Source of the DNA: Halosaccharopolyspora lacisalsi
GTDB taxonomy: Bacteria; Actinomycetota; Actinomycetes; Mycobacteriales; Pseudonocardiaceae
Assembly (NCBI RefSeq): GCF_014137975.1
Contig: NZ_JACGWZ010000001.1
Span: 1,550,001-1,614,000 of the forward strand
Direction of reading: 5' to 3'
Length of the DNA stretch: 64,000 bases
This document shows positions 25,673 through 33,980 of this stretch, piece after piece; positions within the stretch are counted from its first letter, which is position 1, and every line of letters starts with the position of its first letter. The notes under the pieces were generated by a model. It was not told the origin of the DNA. It saw only the letters and a program-made list of their open reading frames with translations, and did no database searches. Position numbers and translations under genes: made by a program.

Positions 25673-27145
25673 GTGCCACCCGAAGAGTTCCCGCTGTGTG
25701 ATGTCCCGAAGCACTTCACCGCCCTTAAGCCGCACACCACCGCTGTACGCTGCGACGGCGACGAGCTGACCTGGGCGGACCTGCACCACGAGAGCAATCG
25801 CGTCGCACACGGGTTGCTGCGGTCCGGAGTCTCGGCGGGCAGCATCGTCACACTCGCACTGCCCAACGGAACCGACGTGATCGTGTCCACGTTCGCCTGT
25901 TACAAGGTGGGCGTCACCCCCCAACCGCTGTCGCCGAAACTCACCGACACGGAGCGGGATGAGATCCTGACGTTGGCCCGGCCTGCGGCCGTCGTCACCG
26001 ACGCGAACAACCCTCGCATCGCGGGTGGGGTGACGGTCGACCGGCTTCGCGAGCTCGGGGCGACGGACGAGGACCTCCCGACCGCGATCGCACCCTCCTG
26101 GAAGGCCCCGACGTCCGGCGGGTCGACCGGCCACCCGAAGATCATCCTCTCGGGCGGACCTGCGACGTACCGCGGCTTCGATGCGACCGTGTGGGGCATC
26201 GGCCCCGCGGATCGGCTACTCGTACCCGCGCCCCTGCACCACAACGCGCCGTTCGCCACGGCGCTGGCCGCCCTGTTCACCGGTGCGACCGTGACGTTGA
26301 CGAAGAAGTTCGACCCGGTCGGCACTCTCGAGGAAGTGGCCCGCAACTCGATCAGCTGGCTCTACCTCGTACCGACGATGATGCGCCGGATCCACGCCCT
26401 GCCCGACGACGTCAAGGAGCAGTACGACCTGTCCTCGCTGATCTCCGTCTGGCACGTGGCCGAGCCGTGCCCGCCGTGGCTGAAACGTGCCTGGATCGAC
26501 TGGATCGGCCCGAAGGCGGTCTGGGAGCTGTACGGCGGCACGGAAGCGCAGGCAGGATGCACCGTCAACGGACGTGAGTGGTTGGCCCACCCCGGATCGG
26601 TGGGACGCGTCGCCTGGGGCGAGATCAAGATCGTAGCCGCCGACGGAACGGACGTGACCTCACCCCGCACGCCGGGTGAGGTCTACATGCGGCCGGAGCC
26701 GGGAAACCCCGAGCCCTACCGCTACATCGGCGCGAAGCCGAAAGCGCTCGACGGCTGGGAGTCCCTCGGCGACCTGGGCGAGTTCGACGAGGACGGATAC
26801 CTGTACCTGCACGACCGTCTGTCCGACACGATTATCGCGGGTGGGGTGAACATCTACCCGGCGGAGATCGAGAACGCCTTGCTCGAGAACGCCTCGGTGC
26901 TCTCCAGCGCCGTGATCGGACTACCGGATCCCGACCTCGGTAACCGCGTACACGCCATCGTCGAAACGTCCGGGGACGCGTCGGTGACCGTGGACGCCAT
27001 CGCCGCACATGTCAGCACTCGACTAGCACCCCACAAGAGACCGACGAGCATCGAGATCGTGCACGAACCATTGCGCGACGACACGGGCAAGATGCGCCGC
27101 TCGGCATTACGCGCCCAGCGGCTGGAGCACGCGCCGACGTCGTAG
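25673..27145 (+). CDS. Acyl-CoA synthetase, bile-acid-CoA-ligase-like (ANL superfamily)
   Basis: A 490-residue adenylate-forming ligase that should activate a carboxylic acid to its CoA thioester. Seen: a shortened P-loop-like APTSGGSTGHPKI (near 143-155), PLHHNAPFATALAALFTGATVTL, YLVPTMMRRIH, WELYGGTEAQAG (A5 motif, near 285-296), GWESLGDLGEFDEDGYLYLHDRLSDTIIAGGVNIYPAEIE (A7-A8) and a C-terminal lysine in DDTGKMRR. The pattern resembles BaiB-like enzymes. Chosen start GTG 25673; the frame runs upstream into the preceding gene, so a start between 25542 and 25673 is possible. Substrate unknown; a cyclic or branched acid is plausible. Confidence 0.83.
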   Translation: MPPEEFPLCDVPKHFTALKPHTTAVRCDGDELTWADLHHESNRVAHGLLRSGVSAGSIVTLALPNGTDVIVSTFACYKVGVTPQPLSPKLTDTERDEILTLARPAAVVTDANNPRIAGGVTVDRLRELGATDEDLPTAIAPSWKAPTSGGSTGHPKIILSGGPATYRGFDATVWGIGPADRLLVPAPLHHNAPFATALAALFTGATVTLTKKFDPVGTLEEVARNSISWLYLVPTMMRRIHALPDDVKEQYDLSSLISVWHVAEPCPPWLKRAWIDWIGPKAVWELYGGTEAQAGCTVNGREWLAHPGSVGRVAWGEIKIVAADGTDVTSPRTPGEVYMRPEPGNPEPYRYIGAKPKALDGWESLGDLGEFDEDGYLYLHDRLSDTIIAGGVNIYPAEIENALLENASVLSSAVIGLPDPDLGNRVHAIVETSGDASVTVDAIAAHVSTRLAPHKRPTSIEIVHEPLRDDTGKMRRSALRAQRLEHAPTS

Positions 27146-27379
27146 ACCCGGCCGCGGTGGTTCGACCGCAGCGACCCCACGAGCCGGCCCGCTGGCCCGG
27201 GTTGGTCCTCGTCACGACGGGTCGGCACCGCAGGTCGGTGGCCGGATGAATCTTGGTGTCAGCCCACCTCGGGAGCGCCCCAGAGCTTCGCGGCCATCCG
27301 AGTCGACCGGGTCAGTGAGCCCCCTCCGGACCGGATCGGCCGGCGTCAACGGCTCCGTCACCACGGGTGGCGGTCGCTC

Positions 27380-27780
27380 CTACGGCGCGTGGTCGGTGAC
27401 GCCGTTCTCCCGGCCCGGCGTGGCCCCGGACGCGGCGGGCCAGCTGATGCTGAGGTAGCAGGCACGGTCCCCGGTCGTGGACGACGTCGGCGAGCACGCG
27501 TTCGGCGCGGAGTAACTCCTCCGCAAGGACTGCAACACCGGGTCCGGGGTGAACGAGACGTCCTCGCCCAAGTTGGACACGAACTGCTGCGGAGCGTTGA
27601 ACACCGCATCCCCACGCACCGCCTGTTGGGCGTTGCCCCGGGGAAGTTCCCCGCGTGGGTCTCCGGACGTGCCGATGCGGAACGCGGTCGAGCCATCCGG
27701 GGTCTCCACGAACTGACCCGAATCCGCCAGAGCCGACCCGTCACCAGCGAGCTCGGCTGTCCGCCGAAGCGGGAACGGTC
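27380..27780 (-). pseudogene. C-terminal fragment of an unknown, possibly secreted protein
   Basis: Minus-strand reading gives ELAGDGSALADSGQFVETPD, TAFRIGTSGDPRGELPRGNA, GDAVFNAPQQFVSNLGEDVS and further polar, Ser/Thr-rich sequence to a stop at 27380. Composition is that of a real extracellular protein, unlike the plus-strand frames. No start, ribosome site or recognised domain is visible; upstream the frame passes into Arg/Pro-rich sequence. I treat it as the tail of a lost gene. Confidence 0.3.
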
Positions 27781-27843
27781 CGGTTTGGAGTGTCCGCTCA
27801 AGCGGGAACCACTCCACCCGTTGCCGTGGAAGAGGAGCCGTGC

Positions 27844-27980
27844 GATGCACGGTAACGCGTCGTTGACTCCGGAGGGGCGCCGTCGCTTTTGTGCACGTGT
27901 TCTGCGGGCAAGCGGACGCTCGCGCAGGTGGCCGGGCGAGGCCGGTACCGCCCGGCGAACGTCGAGCGAGTGGTGCGGCA
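27844..27980 (+). pseudogene. IS481-type transposase remnant (N-terminal tip)
   Basis: The frame starts MHGNASLTPEGRRRFCARVL and becomes protein-like again only after shifting register (GQADARAGGRGR). Known: IS481-family transposases begin MxHxNAxLTPxGRxRLxxRV followed by VAxVAxExGIS. Only the first 15-20 residues match and the frame is broken, so this is at best a small relic. No terminal inverted repeats were found around it. Confidence 0.4.
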
Positions 27981-28217
27981 GTAGCGCATCGCTGCACTCG
28001 ATGCTCGAGCATCGAGTAACCGAGCAGACTGTGATCCGGGCGGTTCGTATCGAGCGTGCCGGAGCCTGCTCGGGCCTGCCCAGGCGTAGCGGAGGTCCAC
28101 GCTCGTGCGTTCGACGGTCCAGGCGAGACTGCTCGCTGTTGTGCCTTGTGGCTCGGACCGCGGAGAGGCCGTATACCTGTTCCGCGATCCGAGCCGGACT
28201 CATCTTCTCGTCGCGGG

Positions 28218-29012
28218 TCAGGCGAACTGGACCCCGCCGTCGATCATCACCGACTGGCCGGTCATGTAGTCCGAGTCGTGCGAGGCGAGGTACGACACGA
28301 AGCCCGCCACGTCCTCGGGCACGGACACCCGACCGAGGTGGATCAGCTCCGAGTACTTCTCGATCGCCGCACCCTTGCGCAACCCCTCGTTCTCGGCCAG
28401 CTTCTCGTCGATGTGGTCCCACATCGCGGTGCCGACGATGCCCGGGCAGTACGCGTTGACCGTGATGCCGTGCTGCGCCCATTCCATCGCGGCGGCCTGG
28501 GTGAGACCCCGCACGCCCCACTTCGAGGCCGAGTAGGTCCCGAGCAGCGGAAACGGCCGGTGCGCCACGATCGATGCGGCCCCGATGATCTTACCGCCGG
28601 TTCCCTGGTCGATCATCTGCCTGGCCGCGGCCGTGTAGCACAGGTACACGCCGCGCAGGTTGATCGACATCAGGTGGTCGAAGTCCTCGGGACCGGTCTC
28701 CAGCAGCGGTTTCACGTCGGCGATCCCCGCGTTGGCGATCATGACGTCGAGCTGGCCGAGGTCGGTGGTCGTGCGCTCGACCATGGTTCGCACGGCGTCC
28801 GCGTCGGATACGTCGGCGACGATCGCGGTCGAGTTCCTGCCCGTGGCCGTGATTTCGCCCGCGACTTCCTTGAGCGGGCCGCTGTTGGCCTCGACGTCGT
28901 TGACCGCGACGTCGAGGCCGTCGGCGGCGAGACGCAGCGCGATCCCCCTGCCGATTCCTCGCGCCGCGCCCGTGACGAGTGCGGCCCGCGGCGGCTGTTC
29001 CGGTGTGGTCAT
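28218..29012 (-). CDS. SDR oxidoreductase, acetoin/diacetyl-reductase-like
   Basis: A 264-residue SDR. Seen: AALVTGAARGIGRGIALRLAADGLDVAVNDVE (about 10-41), DVMIANAGIADVKPLLE, AASIVAHRPFPLLGTYSASKWGVRGLTQAAAMEWAQHGITVNAYCPGIVGTAMWDHIDEKLAENEG and a terminal IDGGVQFA. Known: CPGIVxTxMWxxID after the YSASK active site is characteristic of (S)-acetoin-forming diacetyl reductase/2,3-butanediol dehydrogenases. ATG 29012 with GGAGGA; longer upstream frames cross the ABM gene and are rejected. Last gene of a five-gene minus-strand operon controlled by the AcoR-like protein at 33.8 kb. Confidence 0.82.
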   Translation of the reverse strand: MTTPEQPPRAALVTGAARGIGRGIALRLAADGLDVAVNDVEANSGPLKEVAGEITATGRNSTAIVADVSDADAVRTMVERTTTDLGQLDVMIANAGIADVKPLLETGPEDFDHLMSINLRGVYLCYTAAARQMIDQGTGGKIIGAASIVAHRPFPLLGTYSASKWGVRGLTQAAAMEWAQHGITVNAYCPGIVGTAMWDHIDEKLAENEGLRKGAAIEKYSELIHLGRVSVPEDVAGFVSYLASHDSDYMTGQSVMIDGGVQFA

Positions 29013-29044
29013 GTCTTCCTCCGAGTTGGCCGTGCGGGGAGCGG

Positions 29045-29377
29045 TCATTCGTGGTTCGGCACGGCCATCTCGCCGAGCGGGGACCAGTCGCTCTGGGGAA
29101 CCGTCGCGTTGATGATCCGCGGTGTTTCCGCGAGGTAGGGCGGCAGAGTCTTCTGCGCGGTCTTGAAGTGGTCGGAGCCGACGTGCGCGGCACCGGCCTC
29201 GTCGTCTCGGAAGGCTTCGACCAGCACGTACTCGGTCGGGTCCTCGACGCTGCGGGACCAGTCGTACCAGAGGCATCCGGGTTCGGCGCGGGTCGCCTGC
29301 GTGAACGCGTCGGCGATGTCGGGCCAGCGGTCGGCGTGTTCGGGCTTCACGCGGAACTTCGCGGTAATGACGATCAT
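29045..29377 (-). CDS. Antibiotic biosynthesis monooxygenase (ABM)/YgiN-like protein
   Basis: A 110-residue dimeric alpha-beta barrel protein. Seen: MIVITAKFRVKPEHADRWPD, ATRAEPGCLWYDWSRSVEDPTEYVLVEAFRDDEAGAAHVGSDHFK, which is the standard ABM pattern (EPGC, EYVLVExFxDxxAxxxHxxSxHF). Known: members are cofactor-free quinol monooxygenases or heme/peroxide-handling proteins. Lies 32 bp from the SDR and 46 bp from the alcohol dehydrogenase in the same operon; ATG 29377 with GAGGA. Its specific job here is unknown. Confidence 0.88.
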   Translation of the reverse strand: MIVITAKFRVKPEHADRWPDIADAFTQATRAEPGCLWYDWSRSVEDPTEYVLVEAFRDDEAGAAHVGSDHFKTAQKTLPPYLAETPRIINATVPQSDWSPLGEMAVPNHE

Positions 29378-29423
29378 CGGTTTCCTCGATCCGTTGTGAC
29401 GACGGGAGCGTGTTCGACGCGGC

Positions 29424-30449
29424 TCAGGGGGTGAGGATGGCGCGGCCGCGGATGCGTCCGGCCTCCAGATCGTCGAGCGCGTGCTGGAAGTCCTCCAGCG
29501 GGTACTTGGTGGTGTGCAGGCGAACCTCGCCCCTGGCCGCGAGGGTCATCAGCTCGCAGAGGTCGTTGTAGGAGCCCACGAGGTTGCCGATGAAATTGAT
29601 CTCGTTCGAGATGACGTCGATCGTCGGAATGTCGAGGTTCTCGCCGTAACCGACGACGTGGTAGTCACCGGCACGGCGCAACATGCCGACTCCGTCGGCG
29701 GTGGCACCGCTTTCCCCGACGAAGTCGACGACGGTCTCGGCGCCGTCCCCACCGGTGAGGTCGAGAACCTCCTCGACGTGGTTGCCCTCCGCGACGACGC
29801 CGTGGTCGGCGCCGATGTCGCGGGCCAGCTTCACCGCCTCCGGGTTGCGGTCGACGACGATCAGCTCGGCGGCGGTGAGTGCCTTGAGCACCTGGATCCC
29901 GATGTGCCCCAGACCGCCCGCGCCGATCACGACGCACCGGTGCCCCGGACGCAGCGTGCGTGCCGCCTTCGCCGCGGCGTGGTAGGCGGTCAGGCCCGCA
30001 TCGGCGAGCGCGGCCACGTCGGAGGGTTCCAGGGAGTCGTCGATGCGGACGACGCTGCGGGCCGAGGTCTTGAGGTAGTCCGCGTACCCGCCGTCGGTGT
30101 CGATGCCGGGGAACAGCGAGCGGGCGCAGTGGACGTCGTCGCCGGACCGGCACGCCCGGCAGAGCCCGCACGTGACGAGCGGGTGGACGATGACCTTGTC
30201 GCCCTCGGCCACGTTCGTCACCGCGTCACCGACGGACTCGACCCAGCCCGCGTTCTCGTGGCCGATCGTGTACGGCAGGGTGACGCCGGACTTCTCCGCC
30301 CACTGGCCCTCGAGGATGTGGACGTCGGTCCTGCAGACACCGGCACCACCGATCCGCACGATCACGTCGTGCGGATCGGTGACCCGCGGCGTGGCGACGT
30401 CGGTCAGTTCCGGGGACCGGTGATAACCGGTGACCTGTACGGCCCTCAT
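29424..30449 (-). CDS. Zinc-dependent alcohol dehydrogenase (MDR family)
   Basis: A 341-residue medium-chain dehydrogenase. Seen: catalytic zinc ligands in GAGVCRTDVHILEGQW (Cys near 38) and IGHENAGWVESVGD (His-Glu near 63-64), structural zinc cysteines in CGLCRACRSGDDVHC (about 94-108), and the NAD motif VIGAGGLGHIGIQ near 173-185. Known: close relatives accompany propane-type monooxygenase operons and oxidise secondary or primary alcohols. The ATG overlaps the stop of the DUF59 gene (ATGA), so the two are coupled. Substrate is probably a short-chain alcohol. Confidence 0.9.
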   Translation of the reverse strand: MRAVQVTGYHRSPELTDVATPRVTDPHDVIVRIGGAGVCRTDVHILEGQWAEKSGVTLPYTIGHENAGWVESVGDAVTNVAEGDKVIVHPLVTCGLCRACRSGDDVHCARSLFPGIDTDGGYADYLKTSARSVVRIDDSLEPSDVAALADAGLTAYHAAAKAARTLRPGHRCVVIGAGGLGHIGIQVLKALTAAELIVVDRNPEAVKLARDIGADHGVVAEGNHVEEVLDLTGGDGAETVVDFVGESGATADGVGMLRRAGDYHVVGYGENLDIPTIDVISNEINFIGNLVGSYNDLCELMTLAARGEVRLHTTKYPLEDFQHALDDLEAGRIRGRAILTP

Positions 30450-31153
30450 GCCGTGGTCTCCTTCAGATCGAGGGGTTCGTCGGGGTAGCGGGTCCGCAGC
30501 AGACCGCGGCAGAAGTGCGCGTTGCCGTCGATCGAGATGCGGGTGGAGCGCGCCAGCCGCAGCCGCAGCGGCGCCTGGTCCGGCGGATACGGGCTGCCGC
30601 GTTCGTCGACCAGGACCGGCAGCTGGCCGTCGGTGTCCAGCCCCAGGGCCTCGCGCCGACGCAGCAGGGCCCTGGTCGTGTTGTCGTCCGGCAGGTCGGC
30701 GATGGCGATGCGGTGCAGCTCGGTCTCGGCGAGCTCCGGGTCGGCACGCAGCATCCCGGTCAGCACCCGCTCCACCGCGGCGGTGTGCGCCTTGCGGCGG
30801 AAGGTGCGCCGCAGGTCGTCGAGGTCGGAATCGGCCTCGTCGCCGAACGTGCCGCGATAGCCGGCGTCGGCGGCGAGCCCGCGGTTGATCATCTCGGAGT
30901 CGTGGTGGTCGTCGAGCTCGACGGTGACCGCACGGGTCCAGGGCAGGTCGGTGAGCACGTCCTTGGCGTCCGAGGCCATCAGGTAGGCGAAGTTCGGCGC
31001 GCAGAACGCGGTCGGCAACCGCAGGTGCACCGTGACCGAACCCTCGTCGACCACGAGCGAGCGGACGAAACCCAGATCGGTGATGGGCTCGTCCAGCTCG
31101 GGATCGACGACGGCTCCGAGGGCGGCGAACGCGTCCTGTTCGGGCCCGCGCAT
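30446..31153 (-). CDS. Iron-sulfur assembly (MIP18/DUF59) protein with C-terminal extension
   Basis: A 235-residue protein. Seen: an N-terminal DUF59 domain, AFAALGAVVDPELDEPITDLGFVRSLVV (about 9-36), LRLPTAFCAPNFAYLMASDA with the reactive Cys near 54, then about 140 residues of extension (DDLRRTFRRKAHTAAVERVL, RISIDGNAHFCRGLLRTRYP) without a named domain. Known: proteins of this layout are encoded in soluble diiron monooxygenase (mim/prm) operons and are thought to help metal-centre maturation. ATG 31153 overlaps the amidohydrolase stop as TGATG. The monooxygenase itself is not in this window. Confidence 0.85.
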   Translation of the reverse strand: MRGPEQDAFAALGAVVDPELDEPITDLGFVRSLVVDEGSVTVHLRLPTAFCAPNFAYLMASDAKDVLTDLPWTRAVTVELDDHHDSEMINRGLAADAGYRGTFGDEADSDLDDLRRTFRRKAHTAAVERVLTGMLRADPELAETELHRIAIADLPDDNTTRALLRRREALGLDTDGQLPVLVDERGSPYPPDQAPLRLRLARSTRISIDGNAHFCRGLLRTRYPDEPLDLKETTA

Positions 31154-32160
31154 CAGGCCACCTCCGCGGTGCGCGACTCGGGGAGCCGCAGCTCGGCCGG
31201 TACGGGGATGTCGTACATCGCCGCCGCGTTGAGCCCGAGGATCTTCTTCTTCTGGGCCGTGGTCAGCGGGGCGTACTCGGTCATGTCCTCCGGGATCTGG
31301 AAGTCCACGAACCGTTCGATCAGCCAGCGCGGCGTCCACAGCGCGTAGTCGCTGGAGAACTGGACGCGGTCCTCGTCGAGCCAGTACAGCAGTTCCCCGA
31401 TGATCTCGGCGAAGTACCTCGGCCGGGTGTGCATGAACGGAATCGCGACGGCGAGGCCGGCGTGCACGTTCGGCTCCTGGGTGGCGATCCAGCAGAAGTC
31501 CTCCAGCCGCGGCAGCCCGCAGTGTTCGATCACGAAGTTCAGGTCCGGGAAGTCCGTGGCGACCTTGTCGACGTCGGCGACGTCGAACGCGTCCTTGTCC
31601 AGGGGCCGGATCGTCGGCCCCTTGTGGATGTGGATGTTGCGGATTCCCAGCTCCTGACAGACTTCCAGGTAGCGGTACGACCACGGGTCGTCGAGTTTCC
31701 AACCGCGCGATTCACCGCGCCATTCGGCGGTGTAGAGCTTGGTTCCCTTGAGGTCGAATCGCTTGGCGTCCTCGCGCAGTTGCTTCAGCCCGACTTCGCC
31801 GAACCGCGGGTCCCAGCAGTGGTTGTAGGTGAGCTTGTCCGGGTGTTGCCGCGTCAGCGCGAACGCCTGCTCGGTCTGGCCGAAGCCGTTCTCGTAGAAA
31901 TCGCCGAGCAGGGCCGGTTGGAAGATCGCGTGGTCCACGTAGCCGTCGTCGAACAGGTCCCGCATGAGCCGCTCGCCGCCCTGGTAGAGGAATTCCTCGT
32001 AGGGCCAGAGCTCGGAGTCGGGGCTCAGGTTGCGGTGGTAGTCGTAGAAGCAGTCGATGAACTGCTTGCCGTGGATGTTGCGCTGGTTCTCCGGTCGGGC
32101 GTCCCACAACGCGACGTGTGCGTCGATGATGAAGTAGGACTCGCCGTCCTTTCGGTACAT
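31153..32160 (-). CDS. Amidohydrolase-2 family protein of the mim/prm type
   Basis: A 335-residue metal-dependent TIM-barrel hydrolase or decarboxylase. Seen: SYFIIDAHVALWDARPENQRNIHGKQFIDCFYDYHRNLSP near the N-terminus (the usual HxH is reduced to DAHVALW), AIFQPALLGDFYENGF, YNHCWDPRFGEVGLKQL, NIHIHKGPTIRPLDKDAFD, FVIEHCGLPRLEDFCWIA and FSSDYALWTPRWLIERFVDF. Known: this distinct subgroup sits next to monooxygenase hydroxylase genes in propane oxidation operons; its reaction is not known to me. ATG 32160 has GGAGGA seven bases upstream. First gene of the operon; a GTCTC-N5-GAGAC dyad lies 84 bp upstream. Confidence 0.85.
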   Translation of the reverse strand: MYRKDGESYFIIDAHVALWDARPENQRNIHGKQFIDCFYDYHRNLSPDSELWPYEEFLYQGGERLMRDLFDDGYVDHAIFQPALLGDFYENGFGQTEQAFALTRQHPDKLTYNHCWDPRFGEVGLKQLREDAKRFDLKGTKLYTAEWRGESRGWKLDDPWSYRYLEVCQELGIRNIHIHKGPTIRPLDKDAFDVADVDKVATDFPDLNFVIEHCGLPRLEDFCWIATQEPNVHAGLAVAIPFMHTRPRYFAEIIGELLYWLDEDRVQFSSDYALWTPRWLIERFVDFQIPEDMTEYAPLTTAQKKKILGLNAAAMYDIPVPAELRLPESRTAEVA

Positions 32161-32243
32161 GGATGTCCTCCGTGAATGACGGCAGCCGTGCTGCGTTGTC
32201 CGGAACACTAGGAATTCACTTCCCGGATTCGAAGGGTTCGGAT

Positions 32244-32258
32244 GTCTCAGTCTGAGAC
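32244..32258. promoter_or_regulatory. Activator box A (GTCTC-N5-GAGAC) before the amidohydrolase operon
   Basis: GTCTCAGTCTGAGAC is a perfect 15-bp palindrome (7-1-7) 84 nt upstream of the amidohydrolase start, between the operon and the AcoR-like gene. It shares the core GTCTC-N5-GAGAC with the dyad at 33915-33935. Confidence 0.7.
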
Positions 32259-32399
32259 TCCCGGTTCGGGCGCTTCCGGGAACGGGCAGCAGTGGCCGTC
32301 TCGGGTGTGCTGGGAACAGCTGTGTCCGGGGTGATTCGAGGTGCACAGCGGATTTCCGCTGTGCGGTCCGTTACGGCGAGGCCGGTGTCGGTGGATCGG

Positions 32400-33842
32400 T
32401 CACCGAGGTGTGCGGATGCCGTACTGGCTGATCTTGCGGTAGATCGTCGCGCGGCTCATGCCGAGGATCTCCGCGGCGCGGGTGACGGTGGTCCCCGGCT
32501 CGGCCAGGCAGCGCACGATCTCGTCGCGTTCGACGGTTTCGATGCGGGTCAGCGTGCGGGTCGGCCCGCACAGGACCTCGGGAGGAAGGTGCCGGGTGTC
32601 GACGACGTCGCTGCGGTTCGCGGCCTCGCGGACGACCCTGCGCAGCTGCGCGACGTTGTCCGGCCAGTGGTACGTGCGCAGCGTCCGGGCCGCCTTCGGG
32701 GTGAACCGGACCCGCCGGTTGCGGGCGCGGGTGCCGAAGTGCTCGGCCAGCGCGAGGATGTCGTCCGGCCTGCGGCGCAGCGGCGGGATCTCCACGACCG
32801 TGTCGACGATCCGGGACAGTGCTTCCGGGATCGCCGTCGCCTCGCGGGCCGTGACGGTGATCGGCCGGCGGGCCCGAGTCGTGACGATCTCGGCGAGCTC
32901 GGTGGCCGCCCAGGACGGCAGGGCGTCCACTCCTGCTGCGATGACGCTGGTGTTGCCCTTGCCGAGTTCGGGAGTCCACAGCGTGAGCCACGGTTCGGTG
33001 TCGCGCGGCTCGGGTGGCCGGGCGTTGAGGATTCGGTCGCGTGGGTGTGCCCGACACAGGGCGGCGCTCAGCAGTGCAGTCTTGCCGGCGCCCCGCTCTC
33101 CGACGACCCCGACCGACCGGCCTGCGGCGAGCGCGCACTGCACCTCGGCGAGCGCGGTTTCCCAGTCGGGGGACAGCTGTGGCGAGGGGGAGTCGGGTCG
33201 TGCCGCCGTGTTCACGCGGAAGACCTCGCCACGAGGCGTCGGGTGCGGTCGCAGGCCGTGTCCGCGGGACAGCATCAACGCCGAGGTGTGCCCGGCGGCG
33301 GTCTGGGCCAGCGCCAGCAGCAGGTTGGCGGACTTCCGCGACCAGGTCGTCAGGTTGACGCTGCCGAGCAGGCGACCGTGCACCGGGTCCGTGACCGGCA
33401 CGGCCGCGCAGGTGTAGTTCCACAGCCCGGTGCAGTAGTGCTCCTCACCGCGGACCAGCGATGGTGCGCGGTCGGCGAGCGCGAGTCCGAGCCCGTTCGT
33501 TCCGGCCTCGCGCTCGGAGAAGGCGAAGCCGGGGGCGAGGTAGCTCCGGTCCAGCGCGTCGACCAGGGTGCGGTCGTGGCACGCACGGCTGAGCACGTGA
33601 CCTGCCTCGTCGGTGAGCATGAGACTGACGGGCTCGTTCGCCAGCGTCTCCTGCAGGCCGCCGAGCACCTCCTGGCCGCACCGGAAGAACAACGAGTCGT
33701 CACCGACCGTGCCGATGAAGACCGGATCGACCCGGTCGGTGGGGGCCCCGTAGCTGTGACTGCGCTGCCACGACGCCGACAGGCGTGGGCCGCGTACCGT
33801 CGGTGCACCGCTCGTGCGGCCCGCCCGGGCAAGCTCGTCCAC
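32400..33842 (-). CDS. AcoR/MimR-like transcriptional activator (GAF, AAA+-like, Fis HTH)
   Basis: A 480-residue regulator. Seen: N-terminal sensory region with SASWQRSHSYG, SRACHDRTLVDALDRSYLAPGFAFSEREAGTNGLGLAL and SVNLTTWSRKSANLLLALAQTAA (GAF-like, about 22-190); Walker A GERGAGKT near 248; PPLRRRPDDILALAEHF; and a C-terminal Fis helix-turn-helix TVTRAAEILGMSRATIYRKISQYGI. The AAA+ domain lacks the GAFTGA sigma-54 contact, as in actinobacterial relatives that work without sigma 54. Known: such proteins activate acetoin (AcoR) and propane/acetone (MimR) operons. Start GTG 33842 with GGGAGGT upstream. Lies directly upstream of the operon it probably controls. Confidence 0.88.
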   Translation of the reverse strand: MDELARAGRTSGAPTVRGPRLSASWQRSHSYGAPTDRVDPVFIGTVGDDSLFFRCGQEVLGGLQETLANEPVSLMLTDEAGHVLSRACHDRTLVDALDRSYLAPGFAFSEREAGTNGLGLALADRAPSLVRGEEHYCTGLWNYTCAAVPVTDPVHGRLLGSVNLTTWSRKSANLLLALAQTAAGHTSALMLSRGHGLRPHPTPRGEVFRVNTAARPDSPSPQLSPDWETALAEVQCALAAGRSVGVVGERGAGKTALLSAALCRAHPRDRILNARPPEPRDTEPWLTLWTPELGKGNTSVIAAGVDALPSWAATELAEIVTTRARRPITVTAREATAIPEALSRIVDTVVEIPPLRRRPDDILALAEHFGTRARNRRVRFTPKAARTLRTYHWPDNVAQLRRVVREAANRSDVVDTRHLPPEVLCGPTRTLTRIETVERDEIVRCLAEPGTTVTRAAEILGMSRATIYRKISQYGIRTPR

Positions 33843-33914
33843 CTGCGCACCTCCCGCCTACCTCGTTGTACGTGCGTTGACTGTGACACAGCCAACGCGC
33901 ACACCAATGTGACC

Positions 33915-33935
33915 GGCGTCTCGAAATGAGACGCC
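33915..33935. promoter_or_regulatory. Activator box B (GTCTC-N5-GAGAC) before the AcoR-like gene
   Basis: GGCGTCTC-GAAAT-GAGACGCC has 8-bp arms and a 5-nt spacer, 73 nt upstream of the regulator start. The core GTCTC-N5-GAGAC equals that of the site at 32244-32258, which suggests autoregulation. Confidence 0.7.
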
Positions 33936-33980
33936 GCGGCCGCTCGGTACCGGCGAGGTAGGCCGAGGCGATGCGGTGGC

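Noticed and set aside
27389-28459. A 356-codon plus-strand gene before the acetoin-reductase-like gene
   Set aside because: Its second half is antisense to the SDR and its first half is Arg/Pro-rich without motifs; only a short IS481-like piece in the region looked protein-like.
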